A stretch of DNA of 64,000 nucleotides from Armatimonadota bacterium (GTDB lineage: Bacteria; Sysuimicrobiota; Sysuimicrobiia; Sysuimicrobiales; Humicultoraceae): positions 34,324 through 98,323 of the forward strand of contig JAVHMA010000006.1 in the NCBI GenBank assembly GCA_031081715.1, written 5' to 3'. The notes beneath the pieces are model-generated. The model did not search any database. It was not told the DNA's origin and saw only the letters and a list, made by a program, of their open reading frames with translations. Both the position numbers and the translations under genes were made by a program. This document shows, one piece after another, positions 41,195 to 48,978 of the stretch; position 1 is the stretch's first letter, and every line of letters begins with the position of its first letter.

Positions 41195-42382
41195 CTAGCG
41201 CGAGCGCCAGGGCGTCGCCGGGTAGCGGAGCGTCGTCCCTCCCATGTTGCGCGGCCAGACCAGCACCTGCCGGCCGGACTGCCACTGGACGAACATCGTG
41301 GTGACCATCCCCGTGCCGTCCGGCCGGAAGCGTACCGGCCCGACCACGGTCTGCATGTTCGTGGTCGCGAGCGCGTCGCGGATCGCGGTGCGATCCGCGC
41401 TGCCGGCGCGGCTGATCGCGTTCGCCACGATCTGCACGCACGCGTACGACGGCCCGGTGATGACGTCCGCCGGCCGGCCGAACCGCTGCTGGTGCTTCGC
41501 GTTCAACTCGGCGACGCCGGGGAACCGGATCGAGTGGTGCCAGCCCGGGGAGAGCACCACGTCGTCGCCGTCCCGCCCCAGCGCCTGGGGCCAGGTCGCG
41601 GCATCCGCGGCGCGGATCATCATGATGAACTTCGGGTTATAGTCCAGCTCCTTCATCTGCCGCACGAGCGTGATCCCATCAGGCGGCGTGGGCAGCGAGA
41701 ACACGGCCTCCGCGCCCGCGGCCTTGGCCCGCAGGATAATGTCCGAGAGGTCGCGCGACAGCGGCGCGTAGTCCGCCCGCAGGACCACCTCGTAGCCGTT
41801 CTCGGCTGACCGGGCTGTCCAGATGTCGCCCATCTCGCGGCCCCAGTCGGTGCGCTCCTGGAAGATCGCCACGCGCCGCGGCCGCTGGTCGGCGGGAATG
41901 CTGCCGTTGAGGAACCGGTAGGTCTCGATGGTCAGGTCGGGCGACTTCGGGAACGGCGAGAACAGGTATCGGAAGCCGCGCGTGTGGACGGCGTGCAGCG
42001 CGAACGCGACCCCGCAGTAGGGCGTGCGGTTCTTCTCGGCCACCGCGGCCGCCGCGGCGTGCAGGTCACTGCCAAACCCGCCCAGGTACACGGTCGCGCC
42101 CTCCTGCGCCAGCGCCTCCAGCCGGCTGACGGTCTTGGTTGGGTCGGACTCGTCGTCCAGCAACTGGAGCTCGAGCCGCACGCGGCCGCCGCCCACCTGC
42201 ACCCCGCCGGCGGCGTTGATGTCCTCGACCGCGATCTCGTAGCCCGCCCGGACCTGCGCCCCGCCGGCCGCGTACCGGCCGGTGAGCGGGACCACGGCGC
42301 CGAGCTTGATGGTCTGCGGGGTCGCCGCGGACGCCGGCAGCGCCAGCAGCGCCACACACAGCACGAGCACCACTCGCCTCAT
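41195..42382 (-). CDS. Branched-chain amino acid-type ABC substrate-binding protein (LivK-like)
   Basis: This 395-residue periplasmic binding protein of peripla_BP_6 type has a Sec signal peptide (MRRVVLVLCVALLALPASAA). It opens IKLGAVVPLTGRYAAGGAQV, has INAAGGVQVGGGRVRLELQLLDDESDP, and repeats the fold in the second lobe (VAIFQERTDWGREM). ATG 42382 is preceded by a GGGGGAGGTGG ribosome-binding site. It is the first gene of the operon. The ligand is not predictable from sequence alone. Confidence 0.92.
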   Translation of the reverse strand: MRRVVLVLCVALLALPASAATPQTIKLGAVVPLTGRYAAGGAQVRAGYEIAVEDINAAGGVQVGGGRVRLELQLLDDESDPTKTVSRLEALAQEGATVYLGGFGSDLHAAAAAVAEKNRTPYCGVAFALHAVHTRGFRYLFSPFPKSPDLTIETYRFLNGSIPADQRPRRVAIFQERTDWGREMGDIWTARSAENGYEVVLRADYAPLSRDLSDIILRAKAAGAEAVFSLPTPPDGITLVRQMKELDYNPKFIMMIRAADAATWPQALGRDGDDVVLSPGWHHSIRFPGVAELNAKHQQRFGRPADVITGPSYACVQIVANAISRAGSADRTAIRDALATTNMQTVVGPVRFRPDGTGMVTTMFVQWQSGRQVLVWPRNMGGTTLRYPATPWRSR

Positions 42383-42556
42383 ACCGCCACCTCCCCCAAG
42401 GTGCGGAACGGTTGTCGAGTCGCCGTGAGTGATAGAACGGTTCGCGCCGGCCGCAGCGTCCCCTGCCCGGCCGCGCCCCGCCGCGGCCGGCGGGTTGCGT
42501 GGAGGCCGGCGCGGGCGCCACGTCGAAATGACCGCGGCGACGAAAGGGGGAACGCC

Positions 42557-43528
42557 GTGAAAGCTGTCCGCGTGCACGAGCCCGGCGGGCCGGAGGTCCT
42601 GCGCTACGAGGACATCCCGGTCCCCGAGCCCGGGCCGGGCGAGGCCCGCGTCCGCCTCGAGGCCTCCGGGGTCAACTTCATCGACACCTATCACCGATCC
42701 GGACTCTACAAGCTGCCGCTCCCGGCCACGCTCGGTTGCGAAGGCGCCGGTGTCGTCGACGCGGTCGGACCGGACGTCACGGGGCTAGAGCCCGGTGCCC
42801 GGGTCGCGTACGCCGCGCCGACGACCGGAGCGTACGCAGAGTTCGTCACCGTGTCCGCGGCCCGGCTCGTCCGGCTGCCGGAGGGTATCGACGCGCGCAC
42901 CGGCGCGGCCGTGATGCTGCAGGGCATGACGGTGCACTACCTGACGCACAGCACGTACCCGCTGAAGCCGGGCGAGGTCGCGCTGGTGCACGCTGCCGCC
43001 GGCGGGCTCGGACTGCTGCTCGTCCAGGTCGCCAAGCGCCTGGGCGCGCGCGTCATCGGCACGGTCTCCACCGAGGAGAAGGCGCGCATGGCGCGCGAGG
43101 CGGGCGCGGACGACGTCATCCTCTACACGCAGCAGGACTTCGAGGCCGAGGTGCGACGCCTCACCGGTGGGCGCGGGGTGGACGTCGTCTACGACTCGGT
43201 GGGCAAGACCACCGCGGAACGGAGCCTGAACTGTCTGCGCACCCGCGGCTACCTGGTCCTTTTCGGAAACGCGAGCGGGCCGGCGCCGCCGATCGACCCG
43301 CTGACGCTGATGGCGAAGGGATCGCTGTTCCTGACCCGGCCGCTGCTGGCGCACTATACGCAGACGCCCGAGGAGATCGCCTGGCGGGCCGGCGACCTGT
43401 TCGCGTGGATCCGCTCGGGGGCGCTACGGGTGCGCATCGCGCACACGTTTCCGCTCGCCCAGGCGGCCGAGGCGCACCGGACGCTCCAGGGTCGCGGCGT
43501 GATAGGGAAGATCGTGCTGGTACCCTGA
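42557..43528 (+). CDS. qor: NADPH:quinone oxidoreductase, zinc-less MDR family
   Basis: This 323-residue medium-chain reductase transfers hydride from NADPH to quinones. MKAVRVHEPGGPEVLRYEDIPVPEPG begins the catalytic domain, SGVNFIDTYHRSGLY is the quinone oxidoreductase signature, and the Rossmann loop is VHAAAGGLGLLLVQVAKRLGARVIGTVST. The zinc ligands of alcohol dehydrogenases are absent. The GTG at 42557 follows AAAGGGGG. It is divergent from the LIV operon. Confidence 0.92.
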   Translation: MKAVRVHEPGGPEVLRYEDIPVPEPGPGEARVRLEASGVNFIDTYHRSGLYKLPLPATLGCEGAGVVDAVGPDVTGLEPGARVAYAAPTTGAYAEFVTVSAARLVRLPEGIDARTGAAVMLQGMTVHYLTHSTYPLKPGEVALVHAAAGGLGLLLVQVAKRLGARVIGTVSTEEKARMAREAGADDVILYTQQDFEAEVRRLTGGRGVDVVYDSVGKTTAERSLNCLRTRGYLVLFGNASGPAPPIDPLTLMAKGSLFLTRPLLAHYTQTPEEIAWRAGDLFAWIRSGALRVRIAHTFPLAQAAEAHRTLQGRGVIGKIVLVP

Positions 43529-43546
43529 CGTGCGCGCCCTGACCGC

Positions 43547-44389
43547 GTGAAGGGCAGCGCGCCGGAGGCGCCGCCCGCACCGGCCCCCGAGCGGTCGGGC
43601 TCCTCGTATGCGGCGTTCTGGGAAGAGACCGGCGCGCACTTCCCGTCTCTCAAGGGCGCCGCGTCCACGGCCTACTACTTCGAGTGCGAGCGGACCCTGT
43701 TCGCCGACTTCGGCGCGCGGCTTGGGGGCGCGCGCGTGCTCAAGACCGACCTCTGGGACGAAGCGAAGAACACGGAGATCCTGCGTTGGGCCGCGGAGCA
43801 GGGCGCGCGGCCCTACGGCGTGGACATTTCGTTCAGCATCGTGCGCGAGGCGCGCGCGCTGCTGTGGCCCCACCGGCCAGGGTGCGTGGTCGGCGACGTG
43901 CGCGCGCTACCGTTCCCCACAGGCGTCTTCGACCTGGTCTACTCCATGGGCACGGTCGAGCACTTCCCCGAGACCGAGGTCGCGGTGCGAGAGATCTACC
44001 GGGTGCTGCGGCCCGGCGGACTGGCGATCGTCGGGGTCCCCAACCGACTGGACCCGTTCCTGCGGCCAGCGCTGGTTGGCCTGATGCGGCTCGCGGACCG
44101 CTACCCCTACGGCATGGAGAAGTCGTACACGGCCGGCGCGCTGCGCCGGATGCTCGCGGCCGCCGGGTTCGAGGTCACCCGGACCAGCGGCATCCTCTTC
44201 ATGCCCGGGTGGCTGCGCATGCTCGACCTGTGGCTGCACACGCGGCGTTCCCGTCTGGCCGCGCTGAGCGGCTGGCTAGTGCAGCCGTTCGCGTGGGCCT
44301 ACCGCCGGTTCCCGGCGGTACGGCGCTATGGCTACCTGATCGCCGCGGCCGCGATCAAACCCGGCGGACCGGGCGGGAGCCCCGCGTGA
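43547..44389 (+). CDS. Class I SAM-dependent methyltransferase
   Basis: This 280-residue protein has a Rossmann methyltransferase core. The usual motif I glycine loop is weak (ARVLKTDLWDEAKNTEIL), but motif II (GVDIS), VVGDVRALPFPTGVFDLVYSMGTVEHFPE and REIYRVLRPGGLAIVGVPNRLDPF are typical. The C-terminal part holds hydrophobic and basic stretches. The stop overlaps the next start by 4 bases. The neighbours (adenylate-forming protein, GT2) suggest methylation of a lipid or glycan precursor (inference). A frame opening LKTDLWDEAKN is unusual and resembles small-molecule or lipid methyltransferases. Confidence 0.85.
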   Translation: MKGSAPEAPPAPAPERSGSSYAAFWEETGAHFPSLKGAASTAYYFECERTLFADFGARLGGARVLKTDLWDEAKNTEILRWAAEQGARPYGVDISFSIVREARALLWPHRPGCVVGDVRALPFPTGVFDLVYSMGTVEHFPETEVAVREIYRVLRPGGLAIVGVPNRLDPFLRPALVGLMRLADRYPYGMEKSYTAGALRRMLAAAGFEVTRTSGILFMPGWLRMLDLWLHTRRSRLAALSGWLVQPFAWAYRRFPAVRRYGYLIAAAAIKPGGPGGSPA

Positions 44390-45948
44390 GCGCCGCTGGA
44401 GCCGTGCGCGACCTCGGGGTGCTCGCGCGCCTGGCGCGCGACCTGGGACCGTTCCTCAGGCACCCGATCGGCCTCACGGCCGCGCGCGCGCAGGCCGCCC
44501 GGCGGCTCGCCGGACGCGAGGCGCAATTCCTCGCCGGCGCGCGCGCGTCGATCTACGGGTACCCGCGCAGTCCGTACCTGCGGCTGCTGCGCGCCGTCGG
44601 CTGCGAGTACGGCGACCTCGAACGGCTGGTGGCGGAGCGCGGGCTGGACGGCGCGCTGGAGCGACTGGCCGCTGACGGAGTCTACGTTACCTTCGACGAG
44701 TTCAAGGGGCGGCGCGAGGCGGTACGTGGGAGCGAGCGCTTCGCGTTCACCGAAGGCGACTTCGACAACCCCGGCGTGGCCGCCCACTTCGAGGTGCGCA
44801 GCGGCGGCACGCGCGGCCCGGCCACCGCGGTGAAGATGCACCTTGGGTTCGTCTCGGAGCTCGCGGTGAGCACGGCGCTCGCGTTCGCGGCCCACGACCT
44901 GGGCGCCTATGACCACGTGATCTGGTTGAACGCCGGCGTGACCCCGACCCTCATCTACGCGCGCCTGGGCCGGCCGCCGCTCGCCTGGCTGTACCAGGTG
45001 GAACCCCTGCCGTTCGTCGTGCGCGCCGGGTCGCGCTACCTGGCCGCGCTCGGCCGCGCCGCGGGCCGCCGCCTGCCGGTCCCGGCGTTCCACGACCTGG
45101 CGGATCCTGGCGGCATGGCCGCACGCCTGGCCGCGCTCCTGCGGCAGGGCCGCCGCGTCTGCATGACCACCTACGCGAGTTCGGCGGTGCGCGTCGCATC
45201 GGCCGCGCGCGAGCGGGGGATCGACCTCGACGGCGCCTGCGTCATCACGCTGGGCGAACCCTTCACCCCCGGGAAGCGGGCGACGGTCGAGGCCGCGGGC
45301 GCCCGCGCGCTCGTGCGCTATGCGTTCACCGAGGGCGGGATCCTCGGCTACGCGTGCGCCGACCCGACGGACTCCGACGACCTCCATCTGTTCGCCGACT
45401 GCTACGGGTTCGCGCAGCGGCGGCGCGCGGTGGGCGACGGCGGGCCCGAGGTGAACGCGCTGCTCGTCACCTCCCTGCTGTCCTCGGCGCCGAAGGTCTT
45501 GCTCAATGTGGAGACCGGCGACTACGGCCACCTCTCGCGCCGCGCGTGCGGCTGCGCGCTCGGGGCGGGCGGGTTGGACCTGCACATCGCGCGCGTCCGC
45601 AGCTTCGAGAAGCTCAGCGGCGAAGGCATGACCTTCGTCCAGACCGACCTGCTCCGCGTGCTCGAGGAGGTGCTCCCCGCGCGGTTCGGCGGCAGCGCGA
45701 GCGACTACCAGCTCGTCGAGGAAGAGCGCGACGGCATCCTGGGGCTGGCGCTCGTCATCAGCCCTCGCCTGGGCCCGGTGGACGAGGCGCTCGCGCGCGA
45801 GGTCTTCCTGCAGGAGCTCGGGCGCGGGGGTGGCCTTGAGGGGATGGGCGCCCAGGTCTGGCGCCGCGCCGAGACTGTGACGGTGCGGCGCCGCTGGCCG
45901 CTCGTCACCAAGGCCGGCAAGATCCTGCCGTTCCAGATCGAGCGATGA
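44386..45948 (+). CDS. LuxE/PaaK-like adenylate-forming protein of unknown substrate
   Basis: This 520-residue protein resembles acyl-protein synthetase (LuxE) and phenylacetate-CoA ligase-type enzymes. It has an N-terminal helical part (SPYLRLLRAVGCEYGDLERLV), a substrate region TTYASSAVRVASAARERGIDLDGACVITLGEPFTPGKRATVEAAG, an acceptor part with AFTEGGILGYACADP in place of the canonical YG(x)TE, and a C-terminal domain ending RRWPLVTKAGKILPF. The catalytic ATP loop is weak, so activity is uncertain. It is coupled by 4-base overlaps both to the methyltransferase and to the GT2 gene. Confidence 0.6.
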   Translation: MSAAGAVRDLGVLARLARDLGPFLRHPIGLTAARAQAARRLAGREAQFLAGARASIYGYPRSPYLRLLRAVGCEYGDLERLVAERGLDGALERLAADGVYVTFDEFKGRREAVRGSERFAFTEGDFDNPGVAAHFEVRSGGTRGPATAVKMHLGFVSELAVSTALAFAAHDLGAYDHVIWLNAGVTPTLIYARLGRPPLAWLYQVEPLPFVVRAGSRYLAALGRAAGRRLPVPAFHDLADPGGMAARLAALLRQGRRVCMTTYASSAVRVASAARERGIDLDGACVITLGEPFTPGKRATVEAAGARALVRYAFTEGGILGYACADPTDSDDLHLFADCYGFAQRRRAVGDGGPEVNALLVTSLLSSAPKVLLNVETGDYGHLSRRACGCALGAGGLDLHIARVRSFEKLSGEGMTFVQTDLLRVLEEVLPARFGGSASDYQLVEEERDGILGLALVISPRLGPVDEALAREVFLQELGRGGGLEGMGAQVWRRAETVTVRRRWPLVTKAGKILPFQIER

Positions 45949-46643
45949 CGCAGGGCCCGCTGCTGTCGGTGGTCATTCCCGTCTACAACGAGCGGGCCAC
46001 GATCGAGGAGCTGCTGCGCCGCGTTGCGGCCGCGCCGTTCGACAAGGAAATCATCGTCGTGGACGACGGGTCCACGGACGGCACACGCGAGGTGCTGGCG
46101 GGCCTCGACGGCACCGTCCCGGACGGCATTCGGATCGCGCTCCTGCCGGCGAACGCGGGTAAGGGCGCGGCCCTGCGCCGCGGCTTCCAGGAGGCGCGCG
46201 GCGCGATCGTGCTCGTGCAGGACGCGGATTTGGAGTACGACCCGGCGGACTACCCGCGGCTGCTGGCGCCGCTGCTGGACGGCGAGGCCGACGTCGTCTA
46301 CGGGTCGCGATTCCTCGCGGGGCGCGCGCGGGGTAGACCCGGCCAGCGGATCGGCAATCGGGTGCTCACCCTCTGGTCGAACCTGTTCACCGGACTGCGT
46401 CTGAGCGACGTCTACGTGTGTTACAAGGTCTTCCGCCGCGAGGTCCTCGACGGCCTCGCGCTGCGCGAGAACCGCTTCGGCTTTGAGGCCGAGGTGACCG
46501 CGCGGATCGCCCGGCGCGGGTGGCGCGTCCGCGAGGTTCCGATCTCGTACCGCCCGCGCACGCACGCGGAGGGCAAGAAGATCAAACTCAAGGACGCACT
46601 CGCGGGTTTGTGGTGCGTCGTCCGCTACGGCCTCTTCGGCTGA
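45945..46643 (+). CDS. GT2 glycosyltransferase, polyprenyl-phosphate sugar synthase-like
   Basis: This 232-residue single-domain GT-A enzyme resembles dolichol-phosphate mannose synthases. It starts LLSVVIPVYNERATIEELL, has IIVVDDGSTDGT, NAGKGAALRRGFQEARG, the metal motif VQDADLEYDPADYPRLL and the acceptor region YGSRFLAG. No membrane helices follow, as in short DPM1-type enzymes. Such enzymes charge a polyprenyl phosphate that GT-C enzymes use as donor, and two GT-C-like proteins are encoded next to it on the opposite strand. Confidence 0.9.
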   Translation: MTQGPLLSVVIPVYNERATIEELLRRVAAAPFDKEIIVVDDGSTDGTREVLAGLDGTVPDGIRIALLPANAGKGAALRRGFQEARGAIVLVQDADLEYDPADYPRLLAPLLDGEADVVYGSRFLAGRARGRPGQRIGNRVLTLWSNLFTGLRLSDVYVCYKVFRREVLDGLALRENRFGFEAEVTARIARRGWRVREVPISYRPRTHAEGKKIKLKDALAGLWCVVRYGLFG

Positions 46644-46671
46644 CGGCCGGGACAGTCATCTCCGGCGTCGC

Positions 46672-48978
46672 TCACCGCAGCTCGTAGAACCGGACAGACC
46701 TCATGATCCCGCGGCTTCGCCCGACCCACTCGACCGCGACCACCGCAGTCACCGCGCGGTCCGGCGCGGTCGCGGCCATCGCCACGCGGCGCCAGCCCTC
46801 CCCCACCGCCACCTCGCGCCGCGGCGAGGCGACCAGCGGTCGGTCGGCCGCGTCCACCCACTCGACGCGCAGCACCACCCGCCCCGCCCCGCCGTCGGCG
46901 CGGACGTGCGCCTCCAGCGCGTAGAGCGTCCCCGCGCTCACCGCCACCTCCACCGCCCGGCCCGCGTCGGCGCCCGCTTGGGGGAGCAGCGACGGACCGG
47001 ACACCACGGGGCCTAGCGGGTTGTTCACCTCGAACAGATATCGGTTCCCGTCGGCGTACAGCAGACGCGGGCCCTCCTCCCAGAAGGCCTCGCGGGCGAT
47101 CCAGGAGTCGCGGAACCGCCTGGCGACGTTGCGCGTCGCGGGCGCAACCACCAGGTGGGAGAAACCGTGGCGCCGTAGTTCACCCTTGACGCGCTCGCCG
47201 GACCCGAACCCCAGCAGCCGCTGCCCGATCTCGGGATCGTACCGCAGGCTCCGCCACGACGCGGGAAGGACGTCGCGGTCGTAGTAGTACACCAGGTTCT
47301 CTCCGGCGCTGAGAATGCGCGCGTCGGCCGGCAGTGCGCGCGCGGAGAACCGGGCGACCCTGTAGCCGGGCACGCGGAGCGCGGCGTAGTCGCCCCGCGC
47401 GAGATGCTGCACCGCGACCCGGTAGGCCAGCTCCCACCCCGAGCGGACCACCCACGAACCGCTGACCGCGGCCACCGCCGTTATGCACCCGGCGATCGTG
47501 ACGGTCCTCCATCGTCCAGGCAGGCTCCAGGCGCCAACCGCGCCCATCAACGCGGCGAGCGGCAACGCCGGGACGAAGTACCGCAGGTATTGCGCGGTGA
47601 GGGCCCAGGTCAGGCCGGCGCCGACGAAGACCGTAGCGAGCCAGCGCGGTACAGTGCCCCTGACCAGACCGGCCAGCGCGGCGGGTAGCAGCAGGAGGTA
47701 GACGACCCCGATCGATCCGACCTCGACGAACCGCGCGGGGTGCACGGTAACCCGCCAGGGCAGCGCGAGCAGGTCGAGAGGCCCACGTCCCATACCGAAG
47801 GCCGTCGGGAGCACGGCACGCCACGGCAGGCCGAAGAGCTCCGGGAACAGCGGGTGCAGCGGATTGCCAAGCAGCGCGTACGCGCGCGCGTACCAGTACC
47901 CGCCGCCAACCACCAGGCCGGCGGCCAGCCCGGCCAGCGCGCGCAGGCGGTCGCGGCCTGCGTCCGAACGCAGGACCCACAAGAGCAGGACGGCCACCAG
48001 CGGTACCACGAACGCGGCCGCTGTCATCTTCGTGCCGAGCGCGGCGCCCGCGAGGAGCCCGGCAGCCGACGCGCGCCCCGCGCCCGGCCGGCGGCGATAG
48101 GCGTCCGCAGCCCACAGCGCGCCAACCACAAAGAGGGTCACCCACAGATCTGTGTACGCCGTGGCAGCCAGCCACCACACGAGCGGCGTGCCGGCGACGA
48201 CGGCCGCGGCGACCAGCCCGGCCCCAGGGGTGTGGAGCCGCACGCCGAGGTCGTAGACGAGCAGCGCGGCCGTTGCGCCCGCGCCGAAGTGCAGGAGCTT
48301 CGGGAGCTCGGCGCCTGGCAGCGCGAGCATGGCCATCGTGTAGAGCACGTCCGCGTTGAGCTGGAGGTAGCTCGCGGTGTTCGAGGGCATGGCCACGATG
48401 GCGCCCCGCGCCGCGAACTCGCGCGCGACGGGCAGGTGCGCCGCGAGCGCGTCGTGCCCGACTTCGGGCGCGAGCGCGCCGATCAGGGCGCCGAGGAGCA
48501 GCACGGCGAGCCCGCACCACCCGACGACGGAGGGGGCATGCGTCCTGCGCGCAGCGTGATCTCTGGGGCGGAACGGCCATGCCCGCCCGAGCTCCACGGC
48601 GGCTAGCCCCACGCCGACCAGGAGCGTGGCGCCCACAACGCCGCGGCTCAGCACACCGGCTGCCCCAGCCACCGTGCCCGTGACGGCGAGCACCGCCCAC
48701 CCCATCGCCAGACGGAGGGGTACGTTCCGCCACGCGCCGCCGTCGAGGCCGAGCTGGCCGGCGACCGAGGCACCCACGCCCCAGGCCGCGCCGAAAAAGA
48801 TCGCGGCGGCCGCCAGCGGACCAGCGACCGAGGCCCCGGCTGCCAGGATCACGGCGGCCGCGCACACGACGATAACGGCGAGACCTTCGGCGGGACGCCG
48901 GCCCGCGCTCGCTTCGATCCACCACAGCAGTCCGGCGAAGCCGACCGCCGCGACCAGCAGCGGCGCGGCGGAGTTCAT
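46672..48978 (-). CDS. GT-C-like glycosyltransferase with C-terminal beta domain, copy A
   Basis: This polytopic protein of about 768 residues has more than ten helices. DALAAHLPVAREFAARGAIVAMPSNTASY follows the first long loop, in the style of ArnT/PMT-like enzymes, and PLVWWLAATAYTDLWVTLFVVGALWAADAYRR is typical. The usual catalytic Asp-Glu pair of PMT is replaced by HDALAAH here. The last roughly 110 residues are a soluble beta domain (AGTLYALEAHVRADGG) nearly identical to that of the next gene. It would use a polyprenyl-linked sugar. The ATG at 48978 overlaps the stop of copy B by 4 bases. Confidence 0.75.
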   Translation of the reverse strand: MNSAAPLLVAAVGFAGLLWWIEASAGRRPAEGLAVIVVCAAAVILAAGASVAGPLAAAAIFFGAAWGVGASVAGQLGLDGGAWRNVPLRLAMGWAVLAVTGTVAGAAGVLSRGVVGATLLVGVGLAAVELGRAWPFRPRDHAARRTHAPSVVGWCGLAVLLLGALIGALAPEVGHDALAAHLPVAREFAARGAIVAMPSNTASYLQLNADVLYTMAMLALPGAELPKLLHFGAGATAALLVYDLGVRLHTPGAGLVAAAVVAGTPLVWWLAATAYTDLWVTLFVVGALWAADAYRRRPGAGRASAAGLLAGAALGTKMTAAAFVVPLVAVLLLWVLRSDAGRDRLRALAGLAAGLVVGGGYWYARAYALLGNPLHPLFPELFGLPWRAVLPTAFGMGRGPLDLLALPWRVTVHPARFVEVGSIGVVYLLLLPAALAGLVRGTVPRWLATVFVGAGLTWALTAQYLRYFVPALPLAALMGAVGAWSLPGRWRTVTIAGCITAVAAVSGSWVVRSGWELAYRVAVQHLARGDYAALRVPGYRVARFSARALPADARILSAGENLVYYYDRDVLPASWRSLRYDPEIGQRLLGFGSGERVKGELRRHGFSHLVVAPATRNVARRFRDSWIAREAFWEEGPRLLYADGNRYLFEVNNPLGPVVSGPSLLPQAGADAGRAVEVAVSAGTLYALEAHVRADGGAGRVVLRVEWVDAADRPLVASPRREVAVGEGWRRVAMAATAPDRAVTAVVAVEWVGRSRGIMRSVRFYELR
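46764..47001 (-). repeat. 238-bp near-identical patch, copy A (pair of 49067-49304)
   Basis: This stretch aligns without gaps to 49067-49304 (offset 2303) with only about seven differing bases by eye. It encodes the central part of the C-terminal beta domain of the two tandem GT-C-like proteins, while the rest of these genes has diverged widely. A recent local gene conversion is the simplest explanation. Confidence 0.85.
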